Source: Polynucleobacter sp. UK-FUSCHL-C3
GTDB taxonomy: Bacteria > Pseudomonadota > Gammaproteobacteria > Burkholderiales > Burkholderiaceae
NCBI RefSeq assembly: GCF_040409815.1
Contig: NZ_CP099959.1
Location: 434,001-498,000 of the forward strand
DNA: 64,000 nt
Direction of reading: 5' to 3'
In this document: positions 8,919-16,899 of the stretch, piece by piece
Numbering within the stretch: position 1 is the stretch's first letter
Layout: each line of letters starts with the position of its first letter
Translations under genes and position numbers: made by a program
Notes under the pieces: generated by a model
The model's database searches: none
The model's input: the letters and a program-made list of their open reading frames with translations, nothing else
Told to the model about the DNA's origin: nothing

Positions 8919-8985
8919 GCAATATCTCCTAATTTTTCTATTAATAATGAATGCTTAGCGTATAAGTCTATATCATTTTTGACTA

Positions 8986-9906
8986 TTAAAGCCCAGGCAT
9001 CTGGAAGCCAATTTTTTCAAGTTCCGCGATTAGCTTGCTGTGTTGACTGGGCACAAGTGCCAGTAGCGGCGGCCTGACCCGAGACCATTCTGGGTCTTTG
9101 CTGTAATGGGCTACGGCGGCCTTCATCGCCGGAATCATTGGATATTGGGCATAGACCGAGCGAAGAGCTGTTAGAGCCTCTTGCGCATGATCTGCAGCCG
9201 GCTCCTGCCAGCGAGCTGCTAAATCCGCAATTGCCTTAGGGTTAACATTTGCCATTGCTGATATACAACCTACTCCGCCTGCACGTAGGGCGCGAAGTAA
9301 AAATACCTCGCTACCGGCATAAACCCGAAAACCAGTCCCAAGCAAGGCTTTAATGACAGACTCGGTATAGGGCCAATCTCCCGAGCTATCTTTAATCCCA
9401 ATGACTGTGTTGGGATACGTTTTTACCAAGCGCTCTAGTAGGGGAACACTCAAACCAATTTTGGTTACTGGGGGGATGTTGTAAACATAAATTTTTAACT
9501 TTGCATCACCCACTGCTTCAATAATCTCTGCGTAATACTGAAAGAGTCCATCATCCGCGACATCCTTGTAATAGAAGGGTGGGAGCATTAACACTCCAGC
9601 ACAACCTGCTTTGACAGCAGCCTTGGTCATCGTCGATGCATCCGCTACAGAGCATGCCCCAGTCCCTGGCATCATGTTCTTAGGATCAAGTCCTCCTCCA
9701 ATAAGCTCATGAAGTACATCTATTTTTTGACCAGCAGACATTGAGTTGGCCTCTGAGTTGGTCCCAAATACAGCTTGTCCAACCCCATTACTTTGGAGCC
9801 ATTGGCATTGACGTAACAACTTTTTGCAATTGGGACTGCCGTCCGCATTAAAGGGGGTCAATACGGGAGATAAAACAGCAGATAGGGTAGAGGTATGAGT
9901 AGACAT
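8986..9906 (-). CDS. Dihydrodipicolinate synthase/KDG aldolase family lyase
   Basis: A 306-residue TIM-barrel class I aldolase. The Schiff-base lysine is K172 (GIKDSSGD) and the catalytic tyrosine Y142 (YVYNIPP). The substrate loop reads GTNSEA rather than the GTTGE of lysine-pathway DapA, so it is more likely one of the catabolic members that split or dehydrate 2-keto-3-deoxy sugar acids. It lies between the hydroxyacid dehydrogenase (12-base gap) and the TRAP binding protein on the same strand. Start ATG has a CGGAGA Shine-Dalgarno. Exact reaction unknown. Confidence 0.85.
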   Translation of the reverse strand: MSTHTSTLSAVLSPVLTPFNADGSPNCKKLLRQCQWLQSNGVGQAVFGTNSEANSMSAGQKIDVLHELIGGGLDPKNMMPGTGACSVADASTMTKAAVKAGCAGVLMLPPFYYKDVADDGLFQYYAEIIEAVGDAKLKIYVYNIPPVTKIGLSVPLLERLVKTYPNTVIGIKDSSGDWPYTESVIKALLGTGFRVYAGSEVFLLRALRAGGVGCISAMANVNPKAIADLAARWQEPAADHAQEALTALRSVYAQYPMIPAMKAAVAHYSKDPEWSRVRPPLLALVPSQHSKLIAELEKIGFQMPGL

Positions 9907-9918
9907 AAAAATCTCCGA

Positions 9919-10848
9919 CTAAATAGAAATGGGGGTTGGAAGTGATTGGTGATTAAAAAATGCCTCAAGATTATCGATCGCTAAATTGGTCATTGCTTGA
10001 CGGGTTTCTTGGGTAGCGCTGCCAATATGAGGGGCTAGTAGTACGTTAGAAAGACTTAAGAAAGCAGGCTTGGGATTCGGCTCGTTTTCAAAAACATCAA
10101 GGGCGGCGCCTGCAATGACTTTGTTTTGCAAGGCGCTGATGAGATCATCTTCGTTAACCACACTGCCTCTTGCGACATTAATCAAGTAACCCTTTGGACC
10201 CAATGCGTTCAGGATCGAAGTATTAATAATTTTCTCGGTTGCCTTGCCCCCAGGGCATGTCAGTATGAGGACATCACTCTCTCGCGCTAAATCCATCAGG
10301 GATGGAAAAAATACATACGGTAGGCTTTTTGAACTAGGGCCGTGATAAGCAATCTCCACTTTGAATGGCAAGAGACGCGCAGCCAGTTCTTGACCGATAC
10401 GACCCATACCGACAATCCCTACTTTCTTTCCAGCCAGGGAGGTGGTGAATGGAAAGGTCTCGGCCGCCCAAGTTTTCTGGAGAACAAATTGGTGAGCCTC
10501 CGGAATCTTTCTCAAGAGACCAAATAGGAGCCCAATAGTTAATTCGCACACCGCATCATTTAGTACGCCGGGCGTATTGGAGGCAATGATCCCCCTTTGT
10601 TTTAAGTAATCTAGTGGAAGGTTGTCGTATCCCACTCCGCAACAGGCAATCATTTTGATTTCGGGCAGTTGGTCCAGTAGGGTGGGGTTAATGGTAAAGC
10701 TGGGGCGCGTTAAGATGGCCTTTACATTTCGGTCGGGGACCGGTCCCTTTGGGTCCAGCATGGAAACGGGAACAAGACGGCGATCAATCTCTAACTGCAT
10801 GATTTCAGGGAAAAAGCCGACCTGTAATACGCTATTGACTGGAATCAT
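9919..10848 (-). CDS. D-2-hydroxyacid dehydrogenase (hydroxypyruvate/glyoxylate reductase-like)
   Basis: A 309-residue NAD(P)-dependent dehydrogenase. The Rossmann motif is VGIVGMGRIGQE, the catalytic arginine lies in NVARGSVV, and the acid/base histidine in APHIGSATQETR. The family reduces 2-keto acids such as glyoxylate, hydroxypyruvate or 2-ketogluconate. It is the first gene of a minus-strand unit with the aldolase and TAXI transporter, divergent from the IlvD/Edd dehydratase across a 72-base promoter region. It may reduce the small 2-keto acid released by the lyase, which is inference. Confidence 0.88.
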   Translation of the reverse strand: MIPVNSVLQVGFFPEIMQLEIDRRLVPVSMLDPKGPVPDRNVKAILTRPSFTINPTLLDQLPEIKMIACCGVGYDNLPLDYLKQRGIIASNTPGVLNDAVCELTIGLLFGLLRKIPEAHQFVLQKTWAAETFPFTTSLAGKKVGIVGMGRIGQELAARLLPFKVEIAYHGPSSKSLPYVFFPSLMDLARESDVLILTCPGGKATEKIINTSILNALGPKGYLINVARGSVVNEDDLISALQNKVIAGAALDVFENEPNPKPAFLSLSNVLLAPHIGSATQETRQAMTNLAIDNLEAFFNHQSLPTPISI

Positions 10849-10920
10849 GTCTCTTTTGCAGTTTTATTGGAATAATGTGTCATTGTAAGTCGATATTTTT
10901 GTCATTTTGGAACCCATCAA
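10849..10920. promoter_or_regulatory. Divergent promoter region with paired TGTCATT repeats
   Basis: The 72 bases between the divergent dehydrogenase and dehydratase starts carry a direct repeat TGTCATT at 10878-10884 and 10900-10906, offset by 22 bases, about two helical turns. This spacing suits two operator half-sites on one face of the helix. No regulator gene is visible in the island, so the binding protein is unknown. Confidence 0.45.
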
Positions 10921-12705
10921 ATGAGTGTAGCGAAAGACCCGAAGGCACAGGCAAATCAGAGCCTACAAACTGGAATTCGAAAGGGGCTGACTCGCTACGG
11001 CGACACAGAGTTCTCGTTGTTTCTTCGTAAAGCCTTCATTAAGGCAATGGGCTACAGCGATAGCGCTTTAGAGCGACCTATTATTGGCATCACAAATACC
11101 TATAGTGATTTCAATCCATGTCATGGCAATGTGCCGCAAATGATTGAGGCCATCAAGCGTGGGGTGATGCAGGCGGGTGGTATGCCAATGGTATTTCCAA
11201 CCATTTCAATTCATGAGTCCTTTGCATTTCCAACCAGTATGTATTTGCGCAACTTGATGGCACTCGATACCGAAGAGATGATGCGCTCACAACCCGTCGA
11301 TGCAGTTGTTTTAGTGGGGGGATGCGATAAAACAATTCCCGCTCAACTGATGGCGGCAGCTAGCTTGGATATTCCGGTGCTTTCAATACCCACGGGTCCG
11401 ATGTTAACGACGCTTCATCAGGGAGATCGCTTAGGCGCTTGTACAGATTGCCGGCGCTATTGGGGAAAATTTAGAGCAGGCGAGATTGACCAAGAGGAGA
11501 TTGATGAGGTCAACGGTAAGCTGGCCCCAACAACTGGAACCTGTATGGTGATGGGCACTGCCAGTACGATCGCTTGTATGGTGGAAACAGCAGGACTCAG
11601 TTTGCCAGGAACGGCAGCCGCACCAGCAGTCATGGCAGAACGTTTTCGTTTGTCGGAACTAACCGGACGTAGAGCCGTAGAGTTAGCAAAAACAGCAGAT
11701 CAAAAAACGTTCTCACCACGAGCAATCCTCACACCCAAAGCTCTCACAAATGCCTTGACTGTGTTACACGCGATTGGTGGTTCTACTAATGCCTTAATTC
11801 ATATTACAGCCGTGGCAGCTCGCTTGGGCATCAAGATTGATTTGGATATGGTCGATCAATTAGGTAGAAATGTTCCTGTTTTGGTTGACCTAAAACCTAG
11901 CGGCGCTCATTACATGGAACATCTTTATGAGGATGGGGGGCTGATGGCGGTGCTAAGAGAGCTCAAACCCCATTTGTATCTCGATTGTTTGACTGTTTCA
12001 GGAAAAACCTTGGGCGAGGAGATTGAGGACGCCAAGGTGAGCAAAGCGAGAAAGGTGATACGGATCTCAAGCGATCCGATTTATCCTGTGGGCGGTTTGG
12101 CAATCTTGAGAGGTAATTTAGCTCCTAGGGGCGCTGTGATTAAACACTCGGCAGCTAGCCCAGATTTATTAAAGCATCGCGGGCGTGCGGTGGTATTTAG
12201 CTCACTAGAAGACTTGGCATTGCGGATTGATAGCCCTGACTTGGATGTCAATGCCGATGATATTTTGGTCTTGCAAAATGCTGGACCAAAGGGCGCCCCA
12301 GGAATGCCAGAGGCGGGGTATCTGCCGATCCCTAAAAAATTAGCGCAGGCTGGTGTTAAAGATATGGTTCGTATCTCGGATGCGCGGATGAGTGGAACAG
12401 CATTTGGAACAATCGTGTTGCACATCACCCCAGAATCTGCCGAGAATGGCCCACTTGCAGTCGTTCGTAATGGCGACATGATTGTCTTAGATGTCAGTCA
12501 GAGACTTTTGCATCTGGAGGTCGATGATGCCGAGATACGCAAACGCATCGATGCGCTCGCATCTCCAGCAGAGCGTCTCGCTATTCCAGAATCAGGATAT
12601 CGGCGTTTGTATCAAACTACCGTAACGCAAGCAGATATTGGTTGTGATTTTGATTTCATGGTTCCATCGATGACAGGAACTGCTCCCGTCTTGAAAGGTC
12701 GGTAA
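10921..12705 (+). CDS. IlvD/Edd-family dehydratase, probable sugar-acid dehydratase
   Basis: A 594-residue Fe-S dehydratase. The three cluster cysteines expected in the family are C67 (NPCHGN), C135 (GGCDKT) and C208 (TGTCMVMGTAS). Extra cysteines occur in GACTDC (174, 177). Enzymes of this size and pattern include dihydroxy-acid dehydratase, 6-phosphogluconate dehydratase and the pentonate/hexonate dehydratases. Context with a TRAP importer, KDG-aldolase-type lyase and enolase-superfamily enzyme favours a sugar-acid dehydratase over the biosynthetic IlvD. The stop is one base before the next start, so the two are coupled. Confidence 0.87.
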   Translation: MSVAKDPKAQANQSLQTGIRKGLTRYGDTEFSLFLRKAFIKAMGYSDSALERPIIGITNTYSDFNPCHGNVPQMIEAIKRGVMQAGGMPMVFPTISIHESFAFPTSMYLRNLMALDTEEMMRSQPVDAVVLVGGCDKTIPAQLMAAASLDIPVLSIPTGPMLTTLHQGDRLGACTDCRRYWGKFRAGEIDQEEIDEVNGKLAPTTGTCMVMGTASTIACMVETAGLSLPGTAAAPAVMAERFRLSELTGRRAVELAKTADQKTFSPRAILTPKALTNALTVLHAIGGSTNALIHITAVAARLGIKIDLDMVDQLGRNVPVLVDLKPSGAHYMEHLYEDGGLMAVLRELKPHLYLDCLTVSGKTLGEEIEDAKVSKARKVIRISSDPIYPVGGLAILRGNLAPRGAVIKHSAASPDLLKHRGRAVVFSSLEDLALRIDSPDLDVNADDILVLQNAGPKGAPGMPEAGYLPIPKKLAQAGVKDMVRISDARMSGTAFGTIVLHITPESAENGPLAVVRNGDMIVLDVSQRLLHLEVDDAEIRKRIDALASPAERLAIPESGYRRLYQTTVTQADIGCDFDFMVPSMTGTAPVLKGR

Positions 12706-12706
12706 G

Positions 12707-13648
12707 ATGCTATTTAGTCCAGTAGATACTAAGGTTCTGATTGTGGGTGGCGGAACGATGGGCGCTGACGTTGCACTTGTTTGTGCACGCGGTGGTTGTA
12801 CGACATATGTATTTGAAGCAAATGCTGAGCGCTGTAAAGTCTTGCCACATTACTTTCAAACTAAATTACTGGACATGGGCTATGGTCAGCGAGCCCACTT
12901 AATTTCTTTGGTAGATTCGCTTAATCAGTTTGATTGGTCAGAAATTGATTTAGTAATCGAGTGCGTTCCAGAGAAATTAGATATTAAGCAGGACTTGTTT
13001 GCTCAATTAGAGCAAGTTGTTAATCCTCAGACTGTATTGGCTAGTAATAGCTCTAGTTTTCCGATCAGTCAAATTGCAGAAGGCTTAAAAACCTCTGCCA
13101 GAATGGTTGGCCTGCATTTCTTTATGCCCGCACATATTGTTCCATGCGTGGAAGTGGTTTATGGTGAAAAAACATCACCCCTTGTTGCAGATAGCTTAAG
13201 CCGTTTAATGACCGCATGCGGCATGGTGCCGGTTACTGTTAAAAAGGATTTGCCTGGATTCTTAGCTAATCGCTTACAACACGCACTCTCTCGTGAGGCC
13301 TTTGATTTAATCGATGCAGGTATTGTGACCCCCGAAGACGTCGATAAAGCGGTACGTTTTGGTTTTGGCTTTCGTTATCTAGCAGCCGGGCCCGTATTGC
13401 AACGCGATCACGCGGGTTTGGAGATTCATGCGGCTGCAGGTGCCAGTATTTACCCCTCTCTTAACAACAAAGGCGAAGTAGCCAAATGCCTGAAAGAAAA
13501 AGTGGATGCTAAAAACTTGGGTATGAAAACTGGACAAGGATTTTATTCATGGGATGCGGACGCCATTAAAGCTGAGCGACAACGTTACGACGAGTTGCTA
13601 CGAGCCGGTTTGAAGCTCATCCAAAAAGAACTACCTGAAATTAAATAA
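12707..13648 (+). CDS. 3-hydroxyacyl-CoA dehydrogenase-superfamily oxidoreductase (L-gulonate/lambda-crystallin-like)
   Basis: A 313-residue protein with an N-terminal Rossmann motif (VLIVGGGTMGADVA) and the family segments ASNSSSFPIS and GLHFFMPAHIVPCVEVV. The helical C-terminal domain contains LPGFLANRLQHALSREA. Single-domain members of this length act on 3-hydroxyacyl-CoA, carnitine or L-gulonate. The preceding dehydratase and the sugar-acid context favour oxidation of a free 3-hydroxy acid, but this is inference. It begins one base after the dehydratase stop and is followed one base later by a GTG-started cytochrome b gene. Confidence 0.8.
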   Translation: MLFSPVDTKVLIVGGGTMGADVALVCARGGCTTYVFEANAERCKVLPHYFQTKLLDMGYGQRAHLISLVDSLNQFDWSEIDLVIECVPEKLDIKQDLFAQLEQVVNPQTVLASNSSSFPISQIAEGLKTSARMVGLHFFMPAHIVPCVEVVYGEKTSPLVADSLSRLMTACGMVPVTVKKDLPGFLANRLQHALSREAFDLIDAGIVTPEDVDKAVRFGFGFRYLAAGPVLQRDHAGLEIHAAAGASIYPSLNNKGEVAKCLKEKVDAKNLGMKTGQGFYSWDADAIKAERQRYDELLRAGLKLIQKELPEIK

Positions 13649-13649
13649 G

Positions 13650-14312
13650 GTGAAACAAAAGATTCGCGTCTGGGATTTGCCGATAAGGTTGTTTCATTGG
13701 GCGCTTGCCCTTTGTGTCATTCTAGGAATCATCTTTGTAAAAATTGGGGGCAATGCCATGCAATGGCATGCGTATTGTGGATACATTGCTTTAGCCTTAG
13801 TACTGTTTCGGATTATTTGGGGCTTTCTAGGGTCTTGGCATTCCCGTTTTGCCAACTTTATCCCCACCCCAAAACGTCTCATTGCCTATCTTAGGGGTGG
13901 AATGGGTGACAGTCTTGGTCATAACCCCCTCGGAGCACTCTCGGTGATTGCGATCTTGTTGGCGGTTTTGATACAAGCTTCCACTGGCCTCTTTGCTGAC
14001 GACGACATCTTTTTCCAGGGGCCATTTGCTAAATATGTATCGAATGCGACTGTTGCGTTTTTAACGAGCATGCATCGCTTTAATCAATACATCATCATGG
14101 CACTGGTTGCATTGCATATAGGCGCCATTCTTTTTTATCAATTCTATAAAAAAGAAAGTTTAGTAGCCCCAATGATTACCGGAGATAAGAATGGCGAAGA
14201 GGCTTTTGGGGGTACAGCTCCCCCCGAGCCTATTGATACAGGGAAACAGCGCTTGGTCGCCCTGACGATTTTTATAGCGGTAGGGCTTGGACTGTATTAC
14301 CTGATTAACTAG
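13650..14312 (+). CDS. Cytochrome b561-family membrane protein
   Basis: A 220-residue membrane protein with four main hydrophobic segments and family markers IRVWDLPIRLFHWALA near the N-terminus, MQWHAYCGY, and a further histidine segment (HRFNQYIIMALVALHIGAI). The spaced histidines should bind two b-type haems, as in NiFe-hydrogenase-type cytochrome b and cytochrome b561. It would pass electrons between quinone and a c-type partner. The start is GTG, one base after the upstream stop, so it probably rides on the island's transcript. A cytochrome c' gene faces it immediately downstream. Confidence 0.85.
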   Translation: MKQKIRVWDLPIRLFHWALALCVILGIIFVKIGGNAMQWHAYCGYIALALVLFRIIWGFLGSWHSRFANFIPTPKRLIAYLRGGMGDSLGHNPLGALSVIAILLAVLIQASTGLFADDDIFFQGPFAKYVSNATVAFLTSMHRFNQYIIMALVALHIGAILFYQFYKKESLVAPMITGDKNGEEAFGGTAPPEPIDTGKQRLVALTIFIAVGLGLYYLIN

Positions 14313-14344
14313 CTACAGTTAGTACAGTCCGTGTAATACACTTA

Positions 14345-14824
14345 TTACTTCTTGCGGAAATCGTCGTGACAGGCTTTGCAGGTTTGGCTAGTAGCCCCCA
14401 ATGCTTTTTTGAGGTTCTCAGGATTACCTGATTGAGCTGCGCTATTTAGATCGGCTACAGCAGCCATCATTTTCTCAGAGGCAGATTTGAACTTGGCGCC
14501 CTCAGACCAAATGACGGGAAGTGCATCATTTTTCCCTGACGTTTTTCCACTCTCGGTTCCAGAGGTAAATGCTTGCCATGGCATGCCAGATAGCATGCTA
14601 ATGATGGCCGCATTGCGAACCACATCATCTTTGTTGTATGGCGTCTCACCCTTAACGACTGCTGCCAAGCGCCCCATGTGAGCGCCCATGAGTGCAAACG
14701 CACTTTGGCGATATTTAACTGCATCTTCTGGTTTCGCAAACTGAGCAAAAGCTGGGGTTGCCATACTTAGGCAAATAGCAGAAACAAGTGTTCCAAGAGT
14801 AATACGGGAATAGTGGGTCTTCAT
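14345..14824 (-). CDS. Cytochrome c'-type protein
   Basis: A 159-residue periplasmic protein with a signal peptide (about residues 1-27, ending PAFAQ), a four-helix-bundle-type sequence and the C-terminal haem motif C149-K-A-C152-H153. This is the cytochrome c' architecture, in which haem lies near the C-terminus. Such proteins bind NO or shuttle electrons. The ATG at 14824 follows a good GGAGG Shine-Dalgarno. A TTG four codons upstream is unlikely because it overlaps that site. It converges with the cytochrome b gene, a pairing consistent with redox partnership. Confidence 0.9.
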   Translation of the reverse strand: MKTHYSRITLGTLVSAICLSMATPAFAQFAKPEDAVKYRQSAFALMGAHMGRLAAVVKGETPYNKDDVVRNAAIISMLSGMPWQAFTSGTESGKTSGKNDALPVIWSEGAKFKSASEKMMAAVADLNSAAQSGNPENLKKALGATSQTCKACHDDFRKK

Positions 14825-14913
14825 GTAAACCTCCAAGGGGTAAAAACTGCTTAGGTGCTGTAAAGCATACCTGAATTTTATGAAGGATATTATTAAGTTT
14901 GCCTCAGTCGATT

Positions 14914-15582
14914 TTAGGGTGTAAACACCATTCTGAGCGGGGAGGTGAGGGTGCGAACGATGGCAATAAAAAAGTCACTCAATGGAACCATCCACCACTG
15001 CGAGATGACACCCGTAAAGAGAAGACCAAGAACGATAAAAAAGCCCCAAGGCTCTAGTTTGCCAAACATCACGGCTTGTCTATAGGGCAGTATTCCGGCA
15101 AGGATGCGACCGCCATCAAGGGGTGGCAAGGGAAACAAATTAAAAACCAAAAGACCAATATTCCAAAAAATCCCCGCCTTTGCCATCGAAATCAGGAATG
15201 GCTCATTAATACCAAAGCCCTGTATCAATATCCAAAATACCGCCCAGAAAATAGCCTGTATGAAATTAGATCCCGGACCGGCTAGGGCTACCCAAATCAT
15301 GTCAATACGTGGATTACGAAGATGATCAAAGCGAACCGGGACGGGTTTGGCATACCCCACCAAAAAAGGGGAGTTTGCCAAGACCAGGGCAATCGGGATT
15401 AAAACTGTGCCGATGGGGTCAATGTGTTTTAATGGGTTTAAAGTAACCCTACCAAGTAAAAAAGCGGTGTTATCACCAAAGCGTTTTGCAGCATAGCCAT
15501 GAGCAGCCTCATGGATTGTGATGGCAAAAATGAGGGGAATAGCATTAATTGCGATTGCTTGGATAGAATAGTCAGTAAACAT
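14914..15582 (-). CDS. Site-2 protease-family (M50) zinc metalloprotease, Rv/FtsH-independent membrane type
   Basis: A polytopic membrane protein of 222 residues from MFTDYSIQ. The zinc motif HEAAH is at residues 24-28 in the first helix, and the third ligand lies in LPPLDGGRIL. These are the two diagnostic motifs of the small M50 proteases found in many bacteria. Its substrate is unknown. The frame is open 23 codons further upstream, but that stretch would overlap the divergent small gene, and the ATG at 15582 places the first helix at the N-terminus as expected. Confidence 0.88.
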   Translation of the reverse strand: MFTDYSIQAIAINAIPLIFAITIHEAAHGYAAKRFGDNTAFLLGRVTLNPLKHIDPIGTVLIPIALVLANSPFLVGYAKPVPVRFDHLRNPRIDMIWVALAGPGSNFIQAIFWAVFWILIQGFGINEPFLISMAKAGIFWNIGLLVFNLFPLPPLDGGRILAGILPYRQAVMFGKLEPWGFFIVLGLLFTGVISQWWMVPLSDFFIAIVRTLTSPLRMVFTP

Positions 15583-15610
15583 AGCTACATCATATCGACA
15601 GGAGCCCATT

Positions 15611-15772
15611 GTGACCGATGAGAAGAAACCCCTAGCCAAACCCGCAGTCAAAGCCCCTAAAGTTCCTCAGCGTCCTCCAACGGGCAAGGGCCCACAAAGC
15701 TTAGGCGGAAAGCCTCAGCAGGGCTTTGGTGGAGGCAAAGGAATGATGCGTAAGGCTGGCCGCGGTCGTTAG
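15611..15772 (+). CDS. Small basic Gly/Pro/Lys-rich protein (53 residues)
   Basis: GTG at 15611 follows an AGGAG Shine-Dalgarno (15599-15603) at a suitable distance. The frame runs 53 codons to TAG. The product begins MTDEKKPLAKPAVKAPKVP and ends GGGKGMMRKAGRGR. It is strongly basic, rich in Lys, Pro and Gly, with no hydrophobic segment, and probably disordered. It may bind nucleic acid or ribosomes, which is inference. It is divergent from the M50 protease with 28 bases between starts. I do not recognise a family. Confidence 0.6.
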   Translation: MTDEKKPLAKPAVKAPKVPQRPPTGKGPQSLGGKPQQGFGGGKGMMRKAGRGR

Positions 15773-15830
15773 ATAAATGCAATCGTGGATAATGTCATTT
15801 TTACAGTATTGCTGGAATTAGGGGATAAAG

Positions 15831-15968
15831 ATGAATGAATGGCATAACGAAGATAAAGGCTCTATCAACAAAAAAATTATTACGTTGATTGTGATGCTTG
15901 CTGCTGCCACAAGTCTTGCTATTTTGTTTGCTTTGGTTGCCGCCCATACCGGCTATGTGTTTAGTTAG
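15831..15968 (+). CDS. Small single-helix membrane protein (45 residues)
   Basis: ATG at 15831 follows GGGGATAAAG and the frame runs 45 codons to TAG. The N-terminus is hydrophilic (MNEWHNEDKGSINKK). One hydrophobic helix follows (about residues 16-39, rich in Ala, Leu and Ile), ending AHTGYVFS. This is the layout of a small inner-membrane protein. It lies 58 bases after the basic small gene and 21 bases before crcB, on the same strand. No family recognised. Confidence 0.6.
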   Translation: MNEWHNEDKGSINKKIITLIVMLAAATSLAILFALVAAHTGYVFS

Positions 15969-15989
15969 AACCTATTCATCATCCCAACA

Positions 15990-16382
15990 ATGGGACTCTC
16001 ACTGAGCGGCCTATCGCTCGCAGCTATTTTTTGTGGGGCAGGTCTTGGTGCTCTACTGAGAGTTTGGTTTAATACAATCTCGGCTGGCCTTTCGGCGATT
16101 GTGCCGCTGGGTACCTTAATTTCAAATCTATTTGGTTGCTATCTCGTCGGAATTGCAGTCGCATACTTTGTAAACCATCCCTCCGTCTCTTCAGAGTGGC
16201 GACTTTTTATCATCACTGGGTTTTTAGGAGGGCTGACAACCTTCTCTAGCTTCTCCGCAGAGGTTGTGGCTCTCATTGAGCGAGGTCAGCTCACCTGGGG
16301 CTTAGGTCTGGCCTTGATGCATGTTTGTGGGGCGATTGCATTAACTCTTTTAGGTATTTGGACCTATCAGTCTTTTAAATAA
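15990..16382 (+). CDS. crcB: Fluoride exporter CrcB/Fluc
   Basis: A 130-residue four-helix protein with the Fluc signatures GALLRVW, LGTLISNLFGCYLVG (pore asparagine) and GFLGGLTTFSSFS (central phenylalanines and sodium site). It forms a dual-topology dimeric channel that lets fluoride leave the cell. I looked upstream for a fluoride riboswitch and saw none. Its last eight bases overlap the tail of the convergent chrA gene. Confidence 0.95.
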   Translation: MGLSLSGLSLAAIFCGAGLGALLRVWFNTISAGLSAIVPLGTLISNLFGCYLVGIAVAYFVNHPSVSSEWRLFIITGFLGGLTTFSSFSAEVVALIERGQLTWGLGLALMHVCGAIALTLLGIWTYQSFK

Positions 16383-16899
16383 AACCCAATACACCGAGCA
16401 AAGCCCCTAAGCCAATTAAGTACAGCGGATGCTTGCGACTTACTAAGACAAAAACAATGCAAAAGACTGTTAGAGTATAAGCCATTGCGTTGCCGTTAAT
16501 CCGTTCTGCAATTTGCCAAGCCGATGCTAAAACAAGCCCAACCGCGAGCGCACCAGCTGAATACTCAATCGTTTTTTTCCAACGAATGTGTTGGAGATTA
16601 GCGAGCACCCGTTGTAAATAAAAAATAAGAATACAAGAGGGCCAGCAGACTGCAAGGGTGGCCAGTAATGCCCCAGCCAAGCCAAACGCATTCCAACCAA
16701 TGAGTGTGACCGTTAAAAGATTGGGGCCTGGCGCCGCTTGAGCAATTGCAAAGTAATGAATAAAAGTATCTGCATCAATCCATTTTTCTTGATTTACAGA
16801 AATATCATAAAGAGTGGGCAGCAGTGCATTGACTCCACCAAAGGCAATTAAGGAAAACAGAGATAGCTTGATAAATAAGCCTAATAAGCCGATCAACAT
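16375..16899 (-). CDS. Chromate transporter family protein, second half-size subunit
   Basis: A 174-residue membrane protein of the CHR family (SLFSLIAFGGVNALLPTLYD at the N-terminus, AQAAPGPNLLTVTLIGW in the first third). Full ChrA proteins carry two such domains. Here each domain is a separate gene, overlapping by seven bases, the usual short-chain arrangement that works as a heteromeric pair. It may export chromate or transport another anion. Confidence 0.88.
   Translation of the reverse strand: MLIGLLGLFIKLSLFSLIAFGGVNALLPTLYDISVNQEKWIDADTFIHYFAIAQAAPGPNLLTVTLIGWNAFGLAGALLATLAVCWPSCILIFYLQRVLANLQHIRWKKTIEYSAGALAVGLVLASAWQIAERINGNAMAYTLTVFCIVFVLVSRKHPLYLIGLGALLGVLGFI

Noticed and set aside
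12081..12479. 132-codon frame on the minus strand
   Set aside because: Antisense shadow of the IlvD/Edd dehydratase gene.
15773..15989. Fluoride riboswitch upstream of crcB
   Set aside because: No fluoride-riboswitch consensus seen; the region is occupied by a small gene.
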